Below are positions 37,554 through 46,745 of a DNA stretch of 64,000 bases, in pieces. The DNA is from JBDIAG01 sp963835085. Lineage in GTDB: Bacteria; Actinomycetota; Actinomycetes; Actinomycetales; CAWJMD01. The stretch lies in contig CAWIED010000002.1 in NCBI GenBank assembly GCA_963835085.1, forward strand, positions 1 through 64,000. The letters run 5' to 3'. The translations under genes were made by a program, and so were the position numbers. Each line of letters starts with the position of its first letter. Within the stretch, counting starts at the first letter, position 1. The notes beneath the pieces were generated by a model. The model ran no database searches and was not told the origin of the DNA. It saw nothing but the letters and a program-made list of their open reading frames with translations.

Positions 37554-38368
37554 TTTTGGGCAGTTCGGTCAGCGCGAGCGTCGTGCTGCTCGGACTCTGC
37601 GCATCGCCGTCCCAAAGCTTTGAAGGTGAGGTGAACGATGACGGCAGCATCGAATTGCACAACAGCTTGCGATCGCTGGGAAGCGAGCCTCTACCTGGCG
37701 GCGGGTCATCACCGAGTCGTCCCATCCGAGAGACACTTTCGCTTCCGGATTGCCCGATCAACAATCCGTCCACCGGCATTGTCGAGACCTGCAGCACAGC
37801 CCTGTTGGGTTGCCCGGCAGGCAGCGTGAAAATGCGCGTGTGGACCGCCCCCGCCGGCACCAAACCAGGCAGCCCCGGTTGGACGGCGGGCTCCCCTTAC
37901 TGCTCCTCAGACCCCACGGCAGCACCCACGCCGACCATGACCCTGGAAGAGTTCCGTCGCCTTCCCTTGCCCGCCGGCAGTGCCTACGTGCAACCTCCGG
38001 GCGATTACGTGCTGATCCGAATGCCCACCAATGTCTATGCCGGTGGCACCACGCCGGTGGAACTGTCCACGACCCTGCTCGGGCAGCCTGTCAAGGTCAG
38101 GGCAACGCCTACCGCCTGGACGTGGACCTTCGGGGACGGCACCACCATGGGCCCAAGCCAAGATCCAGGCGGCCCCTACCCGATCCTGACGCACGTCCAC
38201 GAGTACACGGCCCCGGGCACCTACGCGATCACCATGACCACCCACTACACCGGCGAGTACTCCGTCGACAACGGCCCCTGGCAGGCGATCTCGGGCCAGG
38301 CGCACGTCAGCAGCCCGCCCGCCACCGTCATCGTCCGCACCGCGCACGCGCAACTTCGTGCGAATTGA
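37523..38368 (+). CDS. Secreted PKD-like domain protein
   Basis: The product has 281 residues. The N-terminal segment (ALILGSSVSASVVLLGLCAS) is a signal peptide or lipoprotein signal. A Cys-containing middle part (LPDCPINNPSTGIVETCSTALLGCPAG) follows. A PKD-type beta domain is near residues 190-275, with AWTWTFGDGTTMGPSQDPGGPYP and HEYTAPGTYAITMTTHY. The start is ATG 37523 with AAGGA upstream, overlapping the DUF6318 gene by 31 bases, so the two are probably cotranscribed and exported together. Function unknown. Confidence 0.75.
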   Translation: MDLPRFHKALILGSSVSASVVLLGLCASPSQSFEGEVNDDGSIELHNSLRSLGSEPLPGGGSSPSRPIRETLSLPDCPINNPSTGIVETCSTALLGCPAGSVKMRVWTAPAGTKPGSPGWTAGSPYCSSDPTAAPTPTMTLEEFRRLPLPAGSAYVQPPGDYVLIRMPTNVYAGGTTPVELSTTLLGQPVKVRATPTAWTWTFGDGTTMGPSQDPGGPYPILTHVHEYTAPGTYAITMTTHYTGEYSVDNGPWQAISGQAHVSSPPATVIVRTAHAQLRAN

Positions 38369-38401
38369 AGTCCCGGCCAATCAGGTCGGACGTACTCCAG
38401 G

Positions 38402-39289
38402 TCAGCCTTCGTCCCCAGCATGGCGCGCTATCGAGAGCAGCACGCCGGCATGATCCAACCCGCCATCCCCGTCGTCGACCACTTGCTGGTACACCGCACG
38501 CAGGGTCCGAGCGAGCGGCAACCGCAGGTTCAGAGCGGCTGCGGTCTCGTCGACGAACCGAAGGTCTTTAAGCTGGTTGTCCGAGCTGCCGCCGCCCTGG
38601 AAGTCCGCAGTGATCCATCTGTCCCGCTTCTGGTGCAGCACCTCGGAGTCAGCCAGCCCTCCACCGAGAAGGTCGAGCAGCTGGGCACGGTCGATTCCAC
38701 TGGCCTCGGCGAGTACGAGGGCTTCAGAAAGGGCCGTTAGCGTAGCTGCCACCACCACCTGGTTACAGGCCTTGACGGTTTGGCCCGCGCCGACCGGGCC
38801 CAGATGACGAAGCGTGCGGCCCACGACTTCCAACACAGGCCAGACGCGCGCGACAGCCTCGTCATCACCACCGACCATGACGCTCAATGCCCCCGATTCG
38901 GCGCCCGCCACACCTCCGCTCAGCGGGGCGTCCACCAGATCGATGCCCGACGCTGCCAGCTTCTCAGCGAGTGCAGCAATGCCGACCGGCGAGACCGTGC
39001 CATGGACCACGAGCACCGGTCGCACGATGTCCTTGGCCGCCCAGCCGGCCAGCAGCCCTTCCGGACCACTCAGCACGTCCTCCACATCGCGCAGATCAGT
39101 CAGCACCGTCAGGGTGATCGCGGCAGCTGCTTGTGCGGGTGTGGCCGCCACCGATGCACCAGCCTGACGCAGTGCCTCCGCCTTGGTTGTGGTCCTGTTC
39201 CAGACGACCAACGAGTCGTAGCTCTGCAGGAGCCGGCGTGCGATTGGTTCGCCCATCCGGCCAAGGCCCAGGATGGAAATATCTGACAT
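38402..39289 (-). CDS. Beta-hydroxyacid (3-hydroxyisobutyrate-type) dehydrogenase
   Basis: This enzyme has 295 residues: an N-terminal Rossmann domain (ISILGLGRMGEPIARRLL, NRTTTKAEALRQAG), the substrate-site motif DAPLSGGVAGAESGALSVMVGG and the catalytic-lysine segment GAGQTVKACNQ. The family reduces or oxidises small 3-hydroxyacids such as tartronate semialdehyde, 3-hydroxyisobutyrate or threonate with NAD(P). The gene is divergent from a second dehydrogenase and close to a sugar uptake locus, so it probably acts in sugar-acid breakdown. I chose ATG 39289 because the Rossmann fold starts there. Confidence 0.85.
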   Translation of the reverse strand: MSDISILGLGRMGEPIARRLLQSYDSLVVWNRTTTKAEALRQAGASVAATPAQAAAAITLTVLTDLRDVEDVLSGPEGLLAGWAAKDIVRPVLVVHGTVSPVGIAALAEKLAASGIDLVDAPLSGGVAGAESGALSVMVGGDDEAVARVWPVLEVVGRTLRHLGPVGAGQTVKACNQVVVAATLTALSEALVLAEASGIDRAQLLDLLGGGLADSEVLHQKRDRWITADFQGGGSSDNQLKDLRFVDETAAALNLRLPLARTLRAVYQQVVDDGDGGLDHAGVLLSIARHAGDEG

Positions 39290-39483
39290 GAGACCTCTTC
39301 CAGGGTCGATCGGTCGGAATGGAAGGTATCGAAGTCCCAGATACACCCGCCATGGCCGAGCTCTGGGACGGCGGCCTGCGGGCCACGACACGACATACCC
39401 GAAGGATCGTGGCACCGGGCGCACCCGCAGCACAACAGCTCGGAACAATCCCGCGACTCAACCGGAATGGCAGTGTTGTTCTC

Positions 39484-40371
39484 GTGTCCACGCGCGTCGT
39501 TGCCGCCACCCCTCGTCCGACCATAGGGATCGTCTCGCCCGGCGCAATGGGGTCGGCCCTCGGGCGTGCCTGGGCGGCCAAGGGGGCGCGCGTCGTCGCC
39601 TGCGTAGCAGGTCGATCAGCTCGAACCCATTCGCTAGCCAAGGGACTCGACCTGCTGGACAGCCTGCCCGGCGTGCTGGCCATGAGCGACTTCGTCGTCA
39701 GCATCTGCCCGCCGGCCGCCGCGGAAGAATGCCTGGAGTCGATTCTGGCCGCGGCCACGGCTACCGGGGCGACTCCCGCGGTGGCCGACCTCAACGCCAT
39801 TTCGCCGATGCTCGTGGCGGTTCTCGCGGACCGCTGCGCGGCGGCAGGGCTCGACTTCGTCGACGGCGCGATCAGCGGCCCCCCGCCGACGCCGGGCGGC
39901 TCGACCACTCTGTATCTCTCGGGCGCTTCGGCCCGACGGTGGGATGCCTTGCCGGCGGAAGGTCTGCGCAGCCAGGTGGTGGGCCCGGAGCCGGGCCAGG
40001 CCTCGGGGGTGAAGATGTGCACGGCATCGATTTACAAGGGCACAACCGCCCTATGGGCTCAGGCGCTGCAGACCGCCTCCGCCCTGGGGGTCACGGACGT
40101 GGTGTTGCACGATCTGGCCGGCGAATTCCCGGAGATGACCGCGGCCGCAGGGCGTTCGATCGCACTCGCCGCGTCCAAGAGCGATCGGTTCGTGGCCGAG
40201 ATGGAGCAGATAGCCGCCACCCAGGCCGCTGCGGGAGCCAGTGGCGAACTGTTCGACGCCATGGCGGCGGTGTATCGCCGGCTCTCGACCACCCCGCTCG
40301 GGCAGTTGGTCCCGGAAGAGGCGGGTCAGTTGAGTGATCTGGGTGAGGTCCTACGTCGGCTCACGAACTGA
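39484..40371 (+). CDS. NAD(P)-dependent dehydrogenase, DUF1932 type
   Basis: This 295-residue enzyme is related to 6-phosphogluconate dehydrogenases. The Rossmann start is PTIGIVSPGAMGSALGRAW, followed by FVDGAISGPPPTPGG and the DUF1932 region with SGVKMCTASIYKGTTALWAQAL, whose lysine is the likely catalytic residue. It may oxidise a sugar acid or 3-hydroxyacid. It is divergent from the first dehydrogenase with 194 bases between starts, and it precedes the sugar operon on the same strand. GTG 39484 fits the fold; the frame is open to 39319. Confidence 0.8.
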   Translation: MSTRVVAATPRPTIGIVSPGAMGSALGRAWAAKGARVVACVAGRSARTHSLAKGLDLLDSLPGVLAMSDFVVSICPPAAAEECLESILAAATATGATPAVADLNAISPMLVAVLADRCAAAGLDFVDGAISGPPPTPGGSTTLYLSGASARRWDALPAEGLRSQVVGPEPGQASGVKMCTASIYKGTTALWAQALQTASALGVTDVVLHDLAGEFPEMTAAAGRSIALAASKSDRFVAEMEQIAATQAAAGASGELFDAMAAVYRRLSTTPLGQLVPEEAGQLSDLGEVLRRLTN

Positions 40372-40706
40372 CCTGGCCTGTCGACCGTCCGATCGCCGGA
40401 GTCCGATATAGGTCAATTTACGTGCTCATTCACGCTGTCGTGCGGGGGAAGGTAACGATCAGGTCACTTCGTGCTTGATCTGAGTTGGAACCTTGACGCA
40501 TCTGTACCGTCCTCTCACATCGCCAAAGAGGCGATACAGCCTCAACGATGAGTCTTTGGAGGACCGCATTCATCTAAGTCCGACCGCAGGTAAGCCATCC
40601 GAGTTTCGCACACGGGGCATCATTACGCGGTTGATTCAATTCGACCTAAGCTGCCGCACCTCCTTTAGGCCATCTCCACACTCCATTATTCTTAGAGAGA
40701 AGATCA
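40372..40706 (+). other. Upstream region of the sugar operon, lower GC
   Basis: No gene is supported here. The stretch is less GC-rich than its surroundings and must hold the operon promoter. An imperfect dyad is centred near 40469 (GATCA at 40457-40461, CAC/GTG at 40465-40473, TGATC at 40476-40480), which could be a regulator site. AGAGAGAAG at 40695-40703 is the ribosome-binding site of the isomerase gene. Confidence 0.4.
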
Positions 40707-41672
40707 ATGACGACCAAGCAGCCACATTTCGCCACCCGGCTCAACTCATTCGCGCTCGGCGGTGGAGTGGCCCATCCCGCCACCAAGACCCCGGTAGCCG
40801 ACCTTGTTGAGATTGCCGGAAGCGTCACGGGGCTCACCGCTCTCGAGGTCAATTACCCGGAACACTTTGTCGACACAACGCCCGCGGAGCTGTCGTCGGC
40901 CATCAAAGGCTCCGGCCTGGTGAACACCGGCATCCAGGTTCGCTGGCCGGCGTCACGGTTCTCGGACGGCGCCTTCACGCACGCCGAGGCCGAGGTTCGG
41001 GCCGACGCCGTACGGGTTGCCAAGGAGGCTGTGGACGTCTGCCGCGAAATGGGTTCCGATCACGTCATTCTGTGGCCTGCGCACGACGGCTACGAATATC
41101 CCTTCCAGCTGGATTACCGCTCGGGGTGGCAGCATCTCGTCGAGTGTTACACCGAGGTGGCCGAGCACGCGCAGGACCTGACCGTCAGCATCGAGTTCAA
41201 ACCGGCTGAGCCGCGGGCTCGTACGTTGCTGCCCGCGACCGGCAGCGTCCTGGCCTTGATCGCCGAGGTGGGCCGCGACAATCTTGCCGTCACCCTCGAC
41301 TTCGCGCACATGTTGATGGCTCACGAGAACCCTGCTCAGTCCATCGCGGTGTGCCTGGCGCAGGGGCGTCTCAAGGGCTTGCAGCTCAATGACGGATGGG
41401 GGGCCGCCGATGACGGTCTGGTGTTCGGCTCGGTGAGCCTGGCACAGTCGCTGGAAGCCCTGTTCTACCTGGTGCGCGACGGATACTCCGGCACCTATTA
41501 CTTCGACACCGATCCCATTCGCGAGAATCCGGTGCGTGAGTGTGAAATCAATATTGCTCGAACCAAGCAGCTCCTCACCGTGGCTCAGCAACTGGTAGTC
41601 GACGGACAGGTGCCCAACGCCGACGCCCTGGCAGGCAGCGAGGCCTGGTGGGATGCCCTGGTGCGGCGATGA
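40707..41672 (+). CDS. TIM-barrel sugar isomerase/epimerase-like protein
   Basis: This 321-residue protein belongs to the AP_endonuc_2/xylose-isomerase-like superfamily. Segments expected to bind metal and sugar are visible: TALEVNYPEHF, SDHVILWPAHDGYEYPF, VSIEFKPAEPRARTLL, NLAVTLDFAHMLMAHENP, LQLNDGWGAADD and YYFDTDPIREN. The Glu-Asp-His-Glu/Asp pattern fits a ketose epimerase or aldose-ketose isomerase, but the substrate is unknown. It is the first gene of an operon with a PfkB kinase, an importer and a mutarotase, so it probably turns an imported sugar into a kinase substrate. Its stop overlaps the next start. Confidence 0.8.
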   Translation: MTTKQPHFATRLNSFALGGGVAHPATKTPVADLVEIAGSVTGLTALEVNYPEHFVDTTPAELSSAIKGSGLVNTGIQVRWPASRFSDGAFTHAEAEVRADAVRVAKEAVDVCREMGSDHVILWPAHDGYEYPFQLDYRSGWQHLVECYTEVAEHAQDLTVSIEFKPAEPRARTLLPATGSVLALIAEVGRDNLAVTLDFAHMLMAHENPAQSIAVCLAQGRLKGLQLNDGWGAADDGLVFGSVSLAQSLEALFYLVRDGYSGTYYFDTDPIRENPVRECEINIARTKQLLTVAQQLVVDGQVPNADALAGSEAWWDALVRR

Positions 41673-42688
41673 AGACCGCGCGGCTCATCGACTTCGGCCC
41701 CCACGACAGCCCGGCGGTATGCATCGTCGGCAGTCTGAATGCCGATCTCATCGCCTACGAATCCGATACGTGGATTCCGGGCGCCTATAACGTCGGAGAC
41801 CGCTTCGAGTTGGGCGCTGGGGGCAAAGGGCTCAATGTGGCGATGAGCATAGCCGCTACCGGCCTACCGACCTATCTGGTCGGTCGCGTCGGCAACGATA
41901 TGTTCGGGCACTTCTTGAAGCGTGCTCTCAGCGCGGGGTCGGTGAACCAGGACTTCGTCAAGACCGACCCGACCGCCTGTACCGGTGTGGGTCACGTGCG
42001 AGTCAATGCCAAGCGCGACTACGACACATGTGTCGTGCCTGGAACCAATGACCGCGTCGATGCCACTGACACGACGTCAGCACTGGACAACGACGGGGTC
42101 ACGTTCTCGCACTTGGTGATGTCGTTCGAAATCCCCTTGGACACCGTGGTCGACGCCGCTCGACGTTTCCGGGCCGCGGGCGCCAAGGTGGTCGTCAATT
42201 TCTCACCGGTAACAGAGAATGCGCGCCGCGTGCTTCCCCACACAGATGTGCTCGTGGTCAATGAGGCCGAAGCGGCTGCGCTCTGGCTCCAGGTAGCCGG
42301 CCTGGACGCAACAATGCCGAACCGGTTGTGGGACACCGTCGATCTGCTGCGCAAATGTGATGGAGGCCCGCGTGATGTAGTGGTGACGCTTGGAGAACGG
42401 GGGCTGTGGGGCATGTCCCGCATCGGCGAGGTGCGCCAATACCGGGCACATGACATAGCCACTGTGAACGCAGTCGGTGCGGGCGACTCGTTCTTGGCAA
42501 TGCTCGTATCTCGCCTGGCCCAGGGCGAGCCCTTTCTCGACGGTCTGGCCGCTGCCGGGGCAGCCGGCGCCCTCGCGTGTAGTCGTCGGGAGTCCTGGCT
42601 CAATCGCCACGACGCACCGCGCCTGAACGAGATGGTTCAAGACCGCACCGTTCTCATCCCAGCCCGAACGCGTAAGACCGCTACCTGA
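41669..42688 (+). CDS. PfkB-family carbohydrate kinase (ribokinase-like)
   Basis: The kinase has 339 residues. The ribokinase-fold start CIVGSLNADLIAYESD, the first PfkB signature (LGAGGKGLNVAMSIAATG, then LVGRVGNDMFG) and the second with the catalytic Asp (VNAVGAGDSFLAML) are clear. It would phosphorylate a sugar with ATP in the cytosol. It overlaps the isomerase gene by four bases (ATGA) and sits before the sugar importer genes. The specificity (ribose-like, fructose-like or other) cannot be read. Confidence 0.87.
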   Translation: MKTARLIDFGPHDSPAVCIVGSLNADLIAYESDTWIPGAYNVGDRFELGAGGKGLNVAMSIAATGLPTYLVGRVGNDMFGHFLKRALSAGSVNQDFVKTDPTACTGVGHVRVNAKRDYDTCVVPGTNDRVDATDTTSALDNDGVTFSHLVMSFEIPLDTVVDAARRFRAAGAKVVVNFSPVTENARRVLPHTDVLVVNEAEAAALWLQVAGLDATMPNRLWDTVDLLRKCDGGPRDVVVTLGERGLWGMSRIGEVRQYRAHDIATVNAVGAGDSFLAMLVSRLAQGEPFLDGLAAAGAAGALACSRRESWLNRHDAPRLNEMVQDRTVLIPARTRKTAT

Positions 42689-42708
42689 GCGGACTGTCTG
42701 CCCTATTC

Positions 42709-42728
42709 ACCTGAATCTATTTTCAGGT
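42709..42728 (+). promoter_or_regulatory. Inverted repeat between kinase and binding-protein genes
   Basis: ACCTGAA (42709-42715) and TTCAGGT (42722-42728) form a perfect dyad around six bases, 115 bases before the binding-protein start. It could be an operator or a weak stem that lets the importer genes be expressed apart from the isomerase and kinase. Confidence 0.4.
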
Positions 42729-42842
42729 AGATCACTTGCGTGAGCGTCCCAATAGACGGTGTGGACGCACAAAACAATGTCGTCTCATTCCCAAGTAACG
42801 CGGCATGAAAGAACATGCCCAGAGCAACGAGGTGGAAACGCA

Positions 42843-43886
42843 ATGGCGCGATCTCGAACAGTATTTTCTATGTCCCTAGTGGTGGCCATAGCCTTGGTGG
42901 CTCTGGTCGTCGGGGTGGTCGGCGGTCGGGCCACCTCGACGGGTAAAGCATCCGGCGGCGGTGGCGGTGGTGGTGGAGCGGCCTCCGGTCAGAAGGTCGA
43001 TGTCATCATCCGTGCCACCGACTCCGCATACTGGCAGACCCTGCTGGCCGGCGCGGAAGCAGCCGCCAAGGACTATGGCGTAACGGTCAAGACCTTCGGC
43101 CCGACGTCTGAGACGGACATCGCCGGACAGGTCCAGCTCGTGGAGAACTCGGCCTCGCGCGGGGTCAACGCCATCGTCATCGCCCCAAGCTCCAGCGAGG
43201 GGCTGAACGCATCCATCAATGCGGCACGCAAGGCTGGGATCAAGGTCATCACCGCTGACACCAAGGTCACGACCAAGATCGAGGGTCACATCGGGACGAA
43301 CAACAAGCTGGCGGGCACCGAGGCCGGCGTCCGGATGTGTGAGTTGCTGACCAAGCAGGGCAAGACCAGCGGGAAGGTCTTGGTCGAGGCGCCGATCGCT
43401 GGCATCGAGGCCAACCAAGACCGCGATGCCGGCTTCCGGGCCGGCCTGGCCGAGAAGTGCCCCAACGTCGACGCCTCGCTGCAGAGCTACAACAACAACG
43501 ACATCGGTACCGCCGCCTCCCAGGTCAACGACGCGATCGTGGCCAATTCGAACCTCGTAGGCGTCTTCGCCGACAACAACAGCTCCGGCGTGGGCGCGGC
43601 CACTGCCATCAAGGACAACAACGCCGCAGACCGAATCCCGGTGGTGGCCTTCGACTCCGACCCAGCGGAGAACGCGGCCCTGGCCGCAGGGACGATCGAC
43701 GCATTGGTCGTGCAGAACCCCTACTTCCTCGGATACCAGGGCGTCGTCGAGGCCGCGATGGCCACGCAAGGTCGGGTGCCGCCGGCGAGCCTCGATCCCG
43801 GCGTCACCATTGCGGACAAGGAAAACATGAACACCCCCGCGGTCAAGTCGGTGCTCGAGCCGCCCACGGCCAAGGTCGCGGGATGA
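42843..43886 (+). CDS. Sugar ABC transporter substrate-binding protein (ribose type)
   Basis: This 347-residue periplasmic-binding-type protein of cluster B has KVDVIIRATDSAYWQTLLAGA, VQLVENSASRGVNAIVIAPSSSEGL, TADTKVTTKIEGHIGTNN and the ribose/galactose-binding fold throughout. The N-terminal hydrophobic helix (MSLVVAIALVALVVGVVGG) is followed by a Gly-rich spacer with no lipobox Cys, so it is probably anchored by an uncleaved helix or released rather than lipidated. It starts the importer genes; its stop overlaps the ATPase gene start. Confidence 0.87.
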   Translation: MARSRTVFSMSLVVAIALVALVVGVVGGRATSTGKASGGGGGGGGAASGQKVDVIIRATDSAYWQTLLAGAEAAAKDYGVTVKTFGPTSETDIAGQVQLVENSASRGVNAIVIAPSSSEGLNASINAARKAGIKVITADTKVTTKIEGHIGTNNKLAGTEAGVRMCELLTKQGKTSGKVLVEAPIAGIEANQDRDAGFRAGLAEKCPNVDASLQSYNNNDIGTAASQVNDAIVANSNLVGVFADNNSSGVGAATAIKDNNAADRIPVVAFDSDPAENAALAAGTIDALVVQNPYFLGYQGVVEAAMATQGRVPPASLDPGVTIADKENMNTPAVKSVLEPPTAKVAG

Positions 43887-45493
43887 CCATCCGCAAGCCA
43901 GACGGAGCGGCCGTTCTCGAGTTGACCGACGTCTCCAAGGCGTTCGGCCCCGTCCAAGCACTCAGTAACGTCTCCCTCAAGCTCGTCCCCGGCCAGGTGC
44001 ACTGCCTGGCCGGGGAGAACGGGGCCGGCAAGTCCACCCTGATCCGAGTGCTCACCGGAGCGCTGCACCGCGACAGCGGCACCTACGAGATCGAGGGCCA
44101 ACCGGTCACCACCACGACGCCCGCAGCCCTGCGCACTGCCGGCGTACAGGCGGTCTACCAGGAACTGAGCCTGCTTCCGCACCTGCCGGTGGGCGAGAAC
44201 ATGTTCATGGGCAGGCTGCCGTCCCGCTCGGGGGTCGTGCGCAGCGCAGCACTGCACAGCCGGTGCCGGACGGTGCTCGACCAGCTCGGCCTGGACGACG
44301 TCAGCCCCGACACGGTTGTCGAACGGCTCCCTGCCGCGACGAAGCAACTCGTCGAGATCGCCAAGGTGCTCACCGCCGACTCGGTGAAGGTCATCGTGTT
44401 CGATGAGCCGACAACGGCACTCACCGAGGCGGAGTCAGACCGGCTGCTGGATCAGATCCGCCGGTTCCGCGAGCAAGGCGTTGCCATGCTCTACGTGACC
44501 CACCGGCTGGAGGAGATGTTCGCCATCGGTGACTGGGTCACGATCCTGCGGGACGGGGGGCTGTCCCAGAGCGGCCCCATGTCCGACTACGACGAGAACA
44601 AGCTGATCACCGCCATGGTCGGCCGCGAAGTGTCGTCGCTGTATCCCGACGAGGCCAGGGACACCGGCCCGGCGCGACTCAGCGTGCGCGGCCTACGCCG
44701 AACCCCGGACAGTCCTGCAGTGGATCTCGACGCGAGAGCAGGTGAGATCCTCGGCATCGGTGGGCTTCTCGGTTCCGGCCGCAGCGAGTTGCTGCTGTCC
44801 CTGTTCGGGTCTGAACCCATCGTCGACGGCGAGATCAAGATCGACGGGGAGACGGTCAGGCCGAGCGGCCCACGAAGCATGATGAGCTCCGGAGTGGCGT
44901 TGCTCACCGAGGACCGCAAGGTTCTCGGACTGCTGCCCGAACTGTCGATCCGGGAGAACGTCACCATCGCGAGCCTCCGGTCGGGGTCGCGTAAGGGCCT
45001 GCTCCCGGGCAAGGAACAGGCCGAAGAGGCAGACAGGCTCCTGGACAGCCTGCGACTACGCGCCGGGTCGTACGACCAGCCCGTGTCGACGCTGTCGGGT
45101 GGCAATCAGCAGAAGGTGCTGTTGGCCCGGTGGCTGCTGACCAAACCCAAGGTGATCATGTTCGACGAACCCACCAAGGGCATCGACGTAGGCGCCAAGG
45201 GTGAGCTCTACGACGTGATCAATGACCTGGCCCGGCAAGGCCTGGCCGTGATCGTCGTCTCCTCCTACCTGCCCGAACTACTCGGGCTGTCCGACCGGGT
45301 GCTCGTGCTGCGCGATGAGGAGATCGCCGGCGAACTTTCCCGCGGCGCCTCGGAAGAGGACGTCCTACGGCTGGCCAGCGGTGGCGTGGTGGAGGAACAC
45401 CAGGACCATCTCCACGGCATTGCCGGCCTGGTCCACGATCCACATTTCAACCCGGTCATCCACCAGAACATCGAAGAGGCCCCCCATGCCTAA
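43883..45493 (+). CDS. Sugar ABC transporter ATPase with two nucleotide-binding domains (RbsA-like)
   Basis: The product has 536 residues and two ABC domains. The first has Walker A GENGAGKST, a Q-loop (VYQELSLLPHLPVGENMFMG) and Walker B FDEPTTAL. The second has the variant loop GGLLGSGRSELL, the signature STLSGGNQQKVLLARWL and Walker B FDEPTKGIDVGAKGEL. This layout matches RbsA, MglA and XylG. The ATG at 43883 overlaps the binding-protein stop. The C-terminal ~40 residues (His/Glu-rich) extend past the usual end and overlap the permease start. Confidence 0.93.
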   Translation: MTIRKPDGAAVLELTDVSKAFGPVQALSNVSLKLVPGQVHCLAGENGAGKSTLIRVLTGALHRDSGTYEIEGQPVTTTTPAALRTAGVQAVYQELSLLPHLPVGENMFMGRLPSRSGVVRSAALHSRCRTVLDQLGLDDVSPDTVVERLPAATKQLVEIAKVLTADSVKVIVFDEPTTALTEAESDRLLDQIRRFREQGVAMLYVTHRLEEMFAIGDWVTILRDGGLSQSGPMSDYDENKLITAMVGREVSSLYPDEARDTGPARLSVRGLRRTPDSPAVDLDARAGEILGIGGLLGSGRSELLLSLFGSEPIVDGEIKIDGETVRPSGPRSMMSSGVALLTEDRKVLGLLPELSIRENVTIASLRSGSRKGLLPGKEQAEEADRLLDSLRLRAGSYDQPVSTLSGGNQQKVLLARWLLTKPKVIMFDEPTKGIDVGAKGELYDVINDLARQGLAVIVVSSYLPELLGLSDRVLVLRDEEIAGELSRGASEEDVLRLASGGVVEEHQDHLHGIAGLVHDPHFNPVIHQNIEEAPHA

Positions 45494-46577
45494 GCTCATA
45501 TGGCGCGAACCCATCGAGACAACCGTCATCACCAGCGTCCGCGACGACGATGTCGCCACGGCTGCCGACAACGAGCAGCACACGAAGGCTGACGCGGCGG
45601 AGACTCAGGCGACCCGGCCGAAGGTCAAGGTCAAGACGCTGGGCGACGTCGCCGGCCGCGAGAGCGGCGCGCTGATCGTCCTGCTGGTAGCCGTTGGCGC
45701 CCTCACTCTGGCGAGCCCGGAGTTTCTCACCGGTAACAACCTGGCCAACCTGGCACGACAGGTAGCCATCTTCGGCATTCTTGCCATCGGCCAGCTCATG
45801 GTCATCCTCACCGGTGGCATCGACCTGTCGGTCGGATCGATCGTGGGTCTGGCCGGGGCGGTCACGGCTCAACTCTTGGTTGCCGGGATCCCGGCCGTGC
45901 CAGCCATACTCATCGGCGTCGTAGCCGGCGGCGTGCTCGGCCTGGCGAACGGCGTGCTGGTGACGAGGTTCAAGCTGCCTCCCTTCATCGCCACGCTGGG
46001 CATGCTGGGCATCGCTCGAGGTGTCGTTCTCGTGATCACTAACGCCAATACGATCCAAGGATTGCCGGATAGTTTCCAGACTGTCGCCAACGGCTCGATC
46101 CTCGGCATTCCCAACCTGCTGATCATCTTCGTGGCCATCACCGCGCTCGCCTGGTTCGTCCTGACCCGCACCGTCTTCGGCCGGTATGTGTACTCGGTGG
46201 GATCCAACCCCGAGGCTGCCCGGCTCGCGGGTGTGCCAGTAGCACTGGTCACCACGACCGTCTACGTGATCTCCGGAGTGCTCGCCGCCGTCGGAGGCGT
46301 GCTGCTGACTTCCCGTCTGGGTGCCGGCGTCCCCACCGCTGGCACCGGTTTCGAGTTGCAGGCGATCGCGGCCTGCGTCATCGGCGGAGCAAGTCTGTCC
46401 GGAGCTCGCGGCAGCGCGATCGGCGCCGCCTGCGGTGCGCTCATCATCGGCGTTCTGAACAATGGCGGAAACCTGTTGGCCATCAATGCTTTCTATTTGC
46501 AGATCGCCATCGGCGCGCTCATCCTGGTCGCCGTCGGATTCGACCAGATGAACACTCGCAACGCGGCACGCAACTGA
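45486..46577 (+). CDS. Sugar ABC transporter permease (RbsC-like)
   Basis: The product has 363 residues. After a ~60-residue hydrophilic N-terminus come eight to ten helices of the BPD_transp_2 type: FGILAIGQLMVILTGGIDLSVGSIVG is the family hallmark, followed by LPPFIATLGMLGIARG, VFGRYVYSVGSNPEAARLAG, AIAACVIGGASLSGARGS and a C-terminal helix. It pairs with the RbsA-like ATPase whose gene overlaps by eight bases. The long soluble N-terminus is unusual and low in conserved features. Confidence 0.91.
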   Translation: MPKLIWREPIETTVITSVRDDDVATAADNEQHTKADAAETQATRPKVKVKTLGDVAGRESGALIVLLVAVGALTLASPEFLTGNNLANLARQVAIFGILAIGQLMVILTGGIDLSVGSIVGLAGAVTAQLLVAGIPAVPAILIGVVAGGVLGLANGVLVTRFKLPPFIATLGMLGIARGVVLVITNANTIQGLPDSFQTVANGSILGIPNLLIIFVAITALAWFVLTRTVFGRYVYSVGSNPEAARLAGVPVALVTTTVYVISGVLAAVGGVLLTSRLGAGVPTAGTGFELQAIAACVIGGASLSGARGSAIGAACGALIIGVLNNGGNLLAINAFYLQIAIGALILVAVGFDQMNTRNAARN

Positions 46578-46597
46578 GCGCTCAGGACCGTTCTCCA

Positions 46598-46640
46598 AGC
46601 CCACTTCGGCAGCTCGGTGGTCAAGCTGCCGAAGTGGGCT
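46598..46640 (+). terminator. 17-bp perfect stem-loop between permease and fucU
   Basis: AGCCCACTTCGGCAGCT (46598-46614) is complemented by 46624-46640 with a nine-base loop. It sits 21 bases after the permease stop and 106 bases before the mutarotase gene. No T-run follows. It may be a terminator with readthrough or an mRNA-stabilising stem that sets the level of the last gene. Confidence 0.6.
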
Positions 46641-46745
46641 GGCGGCCACACACTGCTGACGCCTCGATGCGGAGTGCTGCGAGGCGCCTGGTTTCTCCCA
46701 GCAATCACCGATGAAGGCGGCAAGACACAAGCACAGGAGACAACG

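Noticed and set aside
40493..40810. 105-codon open frame upstream of the isomerase
   Set aside because: It overlaps the isomerase start, has no ribosome-binding site and shows no conserved motif.
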